A DNA stretch of 7,674 nt from Thermotoga sp. 4484_232. Lineage in GTDB: Bacteria; Thermotogota; Thermotogae; Thermotogales; Thermotogaceae. The notes beneath the pieces are model-generated. The model ran no database searches. It was not told the origin of the DNA and was given only the letters and a program-made list of their open reading frames with translations. The position numbers were made by a program, and so were the translations under genes. Shown here in pieces: positions 5,672 to 7,674 of the stretch. The stretch lies in contig MZGO01000083.1 in assembly GCA_002084985.1 (NCBI GenBank), positions 1 to 7,674 of the forward strand, read 5' to 3'. The number at the start of each line of letters is the position of its first letter. Positions within the stretch are counted from its first letter, which is position 1.

Positions 5672-7027
5672 TTCACGAGCACTCAGCAGCTTCTTGGATA
5701 TATGGTTATGACGCTTTATGAGGTAGTCAAGGTCATTATCCAGGATCCTTCCCTCTTTAATCCTTATCTTTCCATTTATTATCACAAGATCTGCTTTTTT
5801 TGCATCACACATGACGATAGATGAGAGAGGGTCATCCAGGCAACCTGCAAATTCCAACCTATCCAGTGAAAACCCTATGATATCCGCCGCTTTTCCAACC
5901 TCTATGCTTCCTATGTAATCATCCATCCTCAGAACCTTGGCTCCTCCCATTGTAGCCATCTCAAGCACTTCTCGAGGGGTTAATGCAGAAGGGCCGTATT
6001 TCACCCTTTGAAGAAGCATGGCCGTTCTTATCTCTTGGAGCATGTTCCCTGTATCGTTACTGGCACTCCCATCGACAGCAAGACCTATCCTGAGTTTTTC
6101 CTTCATCTTGTAAACGGGAGCTATCCCTGATCCAAGCCTCATATTCGATACGGGACAATGTGCCATCCCCACATCATTTTTTGATAGTTTCTCTATGTCT
6201 TCATCTGTTAGCCACACAAGGTGAGCGAACCAAACTCTGGGATTCAACCATCCAAGCTCTTCCATGTAATCAACAGGTCTTTTTCCGAACCTTTCAAGAC
6301 AGTATTTTTCCTCATCCTTGGTTTCTGCAAGATGAGTGTGGAGGAGCACATCGTACTTTTCGGCTATTTCGAGAGTTTTCACCATCAATTCCGGAGAAAC
6401 GGAAAAGGGTGAACATGGGGCAAGGGCTATCCTGAGCATGGAGAATTTTCTCGAGTCATGATACTTCTCTATGACTCTTACACTTTCTTCGATGATCTCT
6501 TCTTCACTCTGAACAACCTTATCCGGAGGAAGTCCTCCATCTTTCCTGCTCAGAGACATACTACCTCTTGTTGGATGGAATCTCACCCCTGTTTTCAAGG
6601 CAGATTCCACCTCTGCATCGAACAGCTCGTTCTTTCCATATGGATACAGATAGAGCATATCGGTCGTTGTAGTGACTCCAGACTGCATCATCTCATAGAT
6701 AGCTATGGCGGTGCTCACATAGATCGCTTCTTCATCCACGTTCTTCCACTTTTCATAGAGAAAGACCAGCCAATCGAAGAGTTTTGCATTCTGAACCTCC
6801 TTCACGTTTCTAAAGAGTGATTGATACATATGATGGTGCGTGTTCACAAAGCCCGGGAGGATCAAGTATCCTGTACAATCCAGAATCTCATCAGCTTCAT
6901 GGTCAGGATTTCCTGATCCGACTTCCTTTATGACACCGTCTTCAATCACTATATAAGCTCCTTCGATTTCCCTTTTCTCTTCATCGAAGGTCGCTAAATA
7001 ATCTATGTTCTTCAAAAGGAGCGTCAC
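5669..7027 (-). CDS. Amidohydrolase, 8-oxoguanine deaminase / hydroxyatrazine hydrolase-like
   Basis: Metal-dependent cytoplasmic deaminase of the amidohydrolase superfamily (COG0402), 452 residues. GTG 7027 is preferred over the upstream TTG 7042: GGGAGGT lies 6 nt before it, and the GTG overlaps the previous gene's stop (GTGA), implying translational coupling. Motifs, numbered from this GTG, are the N-terminal strand LLLKNIDYL, metal ligands H64 and H66 (THHHMYQSLFR), H232 with general acid/base E235 (HTHLAET), H269 (FAHLVW), the substrate loop AHCPVSNMRLGSG (289-301) and ligand D319 (VDGSASND). THHHxxQSL, SNMRLGSG and DGSASND together resemble 8-oxoguanine deaminases and hydroxyatrazine-type hydrolases more than SAH deaminases such as T. 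maritima TM0936. The substrate is therefore probably an oxidised purine or related aminated heterocycle, releasing ammonia. This is inference. The 3' end runs into the 7-bp periodic repeat. Confidence 0.85.
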   Translation of the reverse strand: MTLLLKNIDYLATFDEEKREIEGAYIVIEDGVIKEVGSGNPDHEADEILDCTGYLILPGFVNTHHHMYQSLFRNVKEVQNAKLFDWLVFLYEKWKNVDEEAIYVSTAIAIYEMMQSGVTTTTDMLYLYPYGKNELFDAEVESALKTGVRFHPTRGSMSLSRKDGGLPPDKVVQSEEEIIEESVRVIEKYHDSRKFSMLRIALAPCSPFSVSPELMVKTLEIAEKYDVLLHTHLAETKDEEKYCLERFGKRPVDYMEELGWLNPRVWFAHLVWLTDEDIEKLSKNDVGMAHCPVSNMRLGSGIAPVYKMKEKLRIGLAVDGSASNDTGNMLQEIRTAMLLQRVKYGPSALTPREVLEMATMGGAKVLRMDDYIGSIEVGKAADIIGFSLDRLEFAGCLDDPLSSIVMCDAKKADLVIINGKIRIKEGRILDNDLDYLIKRHNHISKKLLSARE

Positions 7028-7674
7028 AATTCGACCTCCCAAAGCTCCTTCAATTCGTCGAGATGTTTCCTTCTGTACTCTTTCAGAAGCTCATCCATCT
7101 CCTTAACCTTTTCCTGCTGTTTTCTCCAATAAGATTGATCCTTCTGCTCGTTCAATTCTTCAACGGTTTTACCTTGTTGTTCAACCCATGTGTAATATTT
7201 GAGATTGTGCCATCTCAATCTGCTCCACCTGTCTCCTTCGAATATCCACGTTGGTTCCTGGTGGAGAAGTATTCTTTCCGTTCTGGACTTTGCTTCCGCC
7301 CTGTCGAGTTTTCCATACCTTTTTTCAAGATCCTTCATGACCGATCTGTACCTATCTATGTTATCCGTTGCAACTATGAATATGTTATCGTCCTCCCTGA
7401 GATCATAAAATTTAGCTATCTTTATAGCTCCTATGAGATTGGCAACACCAGATATACCGAATTTATCTGAAATGTACTCTACATCCTCAGGTTTTACAAA
7501 CTCTTTCAGGAATTTCTTCCCCACTTCGTCTGTCAGAACATGAAGCATCTTCTTACAATCCATATCGTCGACGAGAACGACACCGTCCATATTCATGACG
7601 TTGTGTATCCAAGTCACGTGTTTGTCTCCTATTCCCTGGATATCGTGAGAGCCATAGCCGTTCAAGGAAAGAGT
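7024..7674 (-). CDS. PLP-dependent enzyme, cysteine synthase/ammonia-lyase fold, C-terminal part (cut by window edge)
   Basis: The frame is open to the right edge (first codons T-L-S-L-N-G-Y-G), so only the last 216 residues are seen; the PLP-binding lysine would lie outside. GYGSHDIQGIGDKHVTWIHNVMNMD near the fragment start resembles the β-subunit-like PLP proteins found in clostridial and Thermotogota purine or amino-acid degradation clusters. This is recognition from memory, not a search. The middle part (EGDRWSRLRWHNLKYYTWVEQQGK) is unusually rich in Trp and Tyr. The tail, about 40 residues of mostly Lys/Glu/Leu/Arg, looks like a helix or coiled coil. Its stop overlaps the deaminase GTG by 4 nt, so the two are made together, plausibly acting on the same substrate route or handling the released ammonia or amino product. 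The exact reaction is unknown; a threonine synthase-, cysteine synthase- or diaminopropionate lyase-like chemistry is possible. Confidence 0.75.
   Translation of the reverse strand, partial: TLSLNGYGSHDIQGIGDKHVTWIHNVMNMDGVVLVDDMDCKKMLHVLTDEVGKKFLKEFVKPEDVEYISDKFGISGVANLIGAIKIAKFYDLREDDNIFIVATDNIDRYRSVMKDLEKRYGKLDRAEAKSRTERILLHQEPTWIFEGDRWSRLRWHNLKYYTWVEQQGKTVEELNEQKDQSYWRKQQEKVKEMDELLKEYRRKHLDELKELWEVEL

Overview
The window looks like a piece of a Thermotogota chromosome (Thermotoga/Pseudothermotoga type). This is inferred, not proven. The grounds are heavy use of AGA/AGG arginine and ATA isoleucine codons, tightly packed genes with strong GGAGG-type ribosome binding sites and TTG/GTG starts, charged Lys/Glu-rich proteins typical of thermophiles, and the gene families present.

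Layout. Positions 1-1676 hold two inner-membrane permeases of a MalF/MalG-type sugar ABC transporter; the first is cut by the left edge, and the two overlap by 4 nt. After a 50-nt gap comes anmK (1727-2863), a kinase that recycles peptidoglycan anhydro-sugars. A 124-bp gap with a good extended -10 promoter leads to an iron-type alcohol dehydrogenase (2988-4151) and then a CoA-disulfide reductase/NADH oxidase-type flavoprotein (4223-5615). These five genes are on the plus strand. On the minus strand, converging on them, are a PLP-dependent enzyme cut by the right edge (7674-7024) and an 8-oxoguanine-deaminase-like amidohydrolase (7027-5669). Those two are coupled by a GTGA overlap.

The main surprise is at the alcohol dehydrogenase/flavoprotein junction. 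Two perfect, two-copy tandem duplications lie 61 bp apart. One of 54 bp (4103-4210) duplicates the dehydrogenase tail and its stop codon and widens the intergenic gap from 17 to 71 nt. The other, of 40 bp (4272-4351), lies inside the flavoprotein's N-terminal FAD domain. Because 40 is not a multiple of three, it shifts the frame and splits the gene. Removing one copy on paper restores a continuous 450-residue enzyme with all expected motifs. The gene is therefore either freshly inactivated, in a reversible 'off' state, or misassembled.

A second unexplained structure is a degenerate 7-bp periodic repeat (consensus about TCGANNA) that fills the junction between the convergent genes and includes both stop codons.

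Taken together, the left part suggests uptake and recycling of amino sugars or cell-wall sugars, the middle redox disposal (aldehyde/alcohol plus O2 or sulfur/disulfide), and the right part purine or N-heterocycle deamination coupled to a PLP enzyme. No RNA gene, CRISPR array or insertion sequence was recognised, and no gap between genes exceeds about 125 bp.
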